Assembly (NCBI RefSeq): GCF_900185615.1
Contig: NZ_FYAK01000005.1
Span: 124,001 to 188,000, forward strand
Source of the DNA: Photobacterium malacitanum
GTDB lineage: Bacteria; Pseudomonadota; Gammaproteobacteria; Enterobacterales; Vibrionaceae
Direction of reading: 5' to 3'
DNA length: 64,000 bases
In this document: in pieces, positions 63,191 through 64,000 of the stretch
Position numbering within the stretch: position 1 is the stretch's first letter
Layout of the letters: each line of letters starts with the position of its first letter
Notes under the pieces: model-generated
Seen by the model: the letters and a program-made list of their open reading frames with translations, nothing else
Database searches by the model: none
What the model was told of the DNA's origin: nothing
Made by a program: the position numbers and the translations under genes

Positions 63191-64000
63191 TTAAAACTTA
63201 CTGTTCTCTGGTATTTTATATTCACCTTCTAAACGTGAGCGCTCAACCACTTTCGGCGCGGCTATCGGCCCGGTAACTTGGTAATTCACCTGTGTAATAA
63301 CATCTAACACTGGTGATAATACGGTTGATATTGCAAGCACATATAACGCCACTTGCGGAGCAGCAGCAAAGGCTGTCATCACTGGTAATCCTGAGGTGAA
63401 ATCAGGAATAAATTTAACGTTAGCATTAACCTTTTCATCGATTAAGTTCACTTTACCATTGATATACATATCACCGGCTAACGCTTGCATCTTGATATTA
63501 TTACTATCAAAAATACCGTCTTTGATGGTGCCATTACCGCGAATGTAGTTAAACGCTAAACCGTTATCAAAGACTCCAGAAAAATCGAGTTTCATTTTTC
63601 GAATAATTGAATCTAGACTAAATAACCCCAATAATCGTCCAGCACCACCGACACCACTGACGATCCCTTTACCAATATCAGTACTGACTTTGCCATTTAA
63701 TGTACGTCGATCAATACTCCACGGTGTACCTTGCCAGTTAACCATTACATGAGTATTAAATGGCGCATTCTGGACGCTGCCTGAAATACCAAACCTATCT
63801 AATAAGTCCGTACTATTGCTGCCACTGATAGCCACATCAAGTTTGGTGTGATTATGGTGCTTAGCAATACTCCAATCACCACTCGCTTTTAGACTCACAT
63901 TACCAGATTTAATTTTAAGCTGTTGTAATTGCAACTGGTTATGCCGCTTAGTTAACGTCGCCGTCACCGCTCCTAAGCGATAGCCTTGTAACCATGCATC
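63191..64000 (-). CDS. yhdP: YhdP family outer-membrane phospholipid-transport protein, C-terminal part (5' end outside window)
   Basis: The frame is open through the right edge of the window, so only about the last 270 residues are seen. It matches the C-terminal AsmA-like region of YhdP, a very large inner-membrane-anchored bridge protein that helps move phospholipids to the outer membrane with TamB and YdbH. DISKVNLID-like repeats, RLLGLFSLDSIIRKMKLDFSGVF (in part) and the near-terminal TQVNYQVTGPIAAPKVV are typical. An internal GTG at 63967 is not the true start. Confidence 0.9.
   Translation of the reverse strand, partial: DAWLQGYRLGAVTATLTKRHNQLQLQQLKIKSGNVSLKASGDWSIAKHHNHTKLDVAISGSNSTDLLDRFGISGSVQNAPFNTHVMVNWQGTPWSIDRRTLNGKVSTDIGKGIVSGVGGAGRLLGLFSLDSIIRKMKLDFSGVFDNGLAFNYIRGNGTIKDGIFDSNNIKMQALAGDMYINGKVNLIDEKVNANVKFIPDFTSGLPVMTAFAAAPQVALYVLAISTVLSPVLDVITQVNYQVTGPIAAPKVVERSRLEGEYKIPENSKF

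Overview
The window is a chromosomal core region of a gammaproteobacterium. Gene order, AT-leaning composition and the DciA-type helicase loader between secA and lpxC point to the Vibrionaceae. Photobacterium or a close relative is my best guess, but this is inferred from gene content and cannot be proved from one window. I see no insertion sequence, prophage, integron, tRNA or CRISPR array. The accessory material is small: a family of CTCGC-rich tandem repeats, one long imperfect palindrome and a variable pilin gene.

Layout, left to right. Positions 1-1861 hold nadC, bracketed by CTCGC repeats. Positions 1862-6235 are the type IV pilus genes pilA-pilB-pilC-pilD, followed by coaE, zapD, yacG and mutT. 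Convergent to these, on the minus strand, is secA, then plus-strand dciA. From 12141 to 29426 the minus strand carries the division and cell wall (dcw) cluster, transcribed mraZ-rsmH-ftsL-ftsI-murE-murF-mraY-murD-ftsW-murG-murC-ftsQ-ftsA-ftsZ-lpxC. The mraZ promoter has three MraZ-type boxes at exact 10-base spacing. A terminator followed at once by a good sigma70 promoter separates murC from ftsQ, which suggests that ftsQAZ is a separate transcription unit. The RNase P RNA gene (rnpB) follows on the minus strand, then rsmI, and divergently lpoA-yraN-diaA-dolP.

Positions 34603-39713 carry sspAB, the cytochrome bc1 genes petABC and the ribosomal protein genes rplM-rpsI (all minus). Then come zapE (minus), zapG and the protease pair degQ-degS (plus). 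degQ has a sigmaE-like promoter, and DegS is the protease that starts sigmaE activation. Next, murA-ibaG-mlaBCDEF (minus) is divergent from yrbG-kdsD-lptC-lptA-lptB-rpoN-hpf-ptsN-rapZ-npr (plus). kdsC, usually between kdsD and lptC, is missing here. The window closes with mgtE, pmbA, darP, tldD, a nitrilase-family gene and the 3' part of yhdP, which runs off the right edge.

Functionally this is mostly envelope biogenesis: peptidoglycan precursors and septation (mur, fts, lpoA, zapD, zapE, zapG), LPS (lpxC, kdsD, lptABC), outer-membrane lipid asymmetry (mla), envelope stress (degQ, degS, dolP), type IV pili and respiration. I did not find a clear undescribed multi-gene system. The most interesting signals are non-coding: the CTCGC repeat family inverted around nadC, the murC/ftsQ terminator-promoter switch, the sigmaE-degQ link, the missing kdsC, and several unassigned palindromes in leaders.
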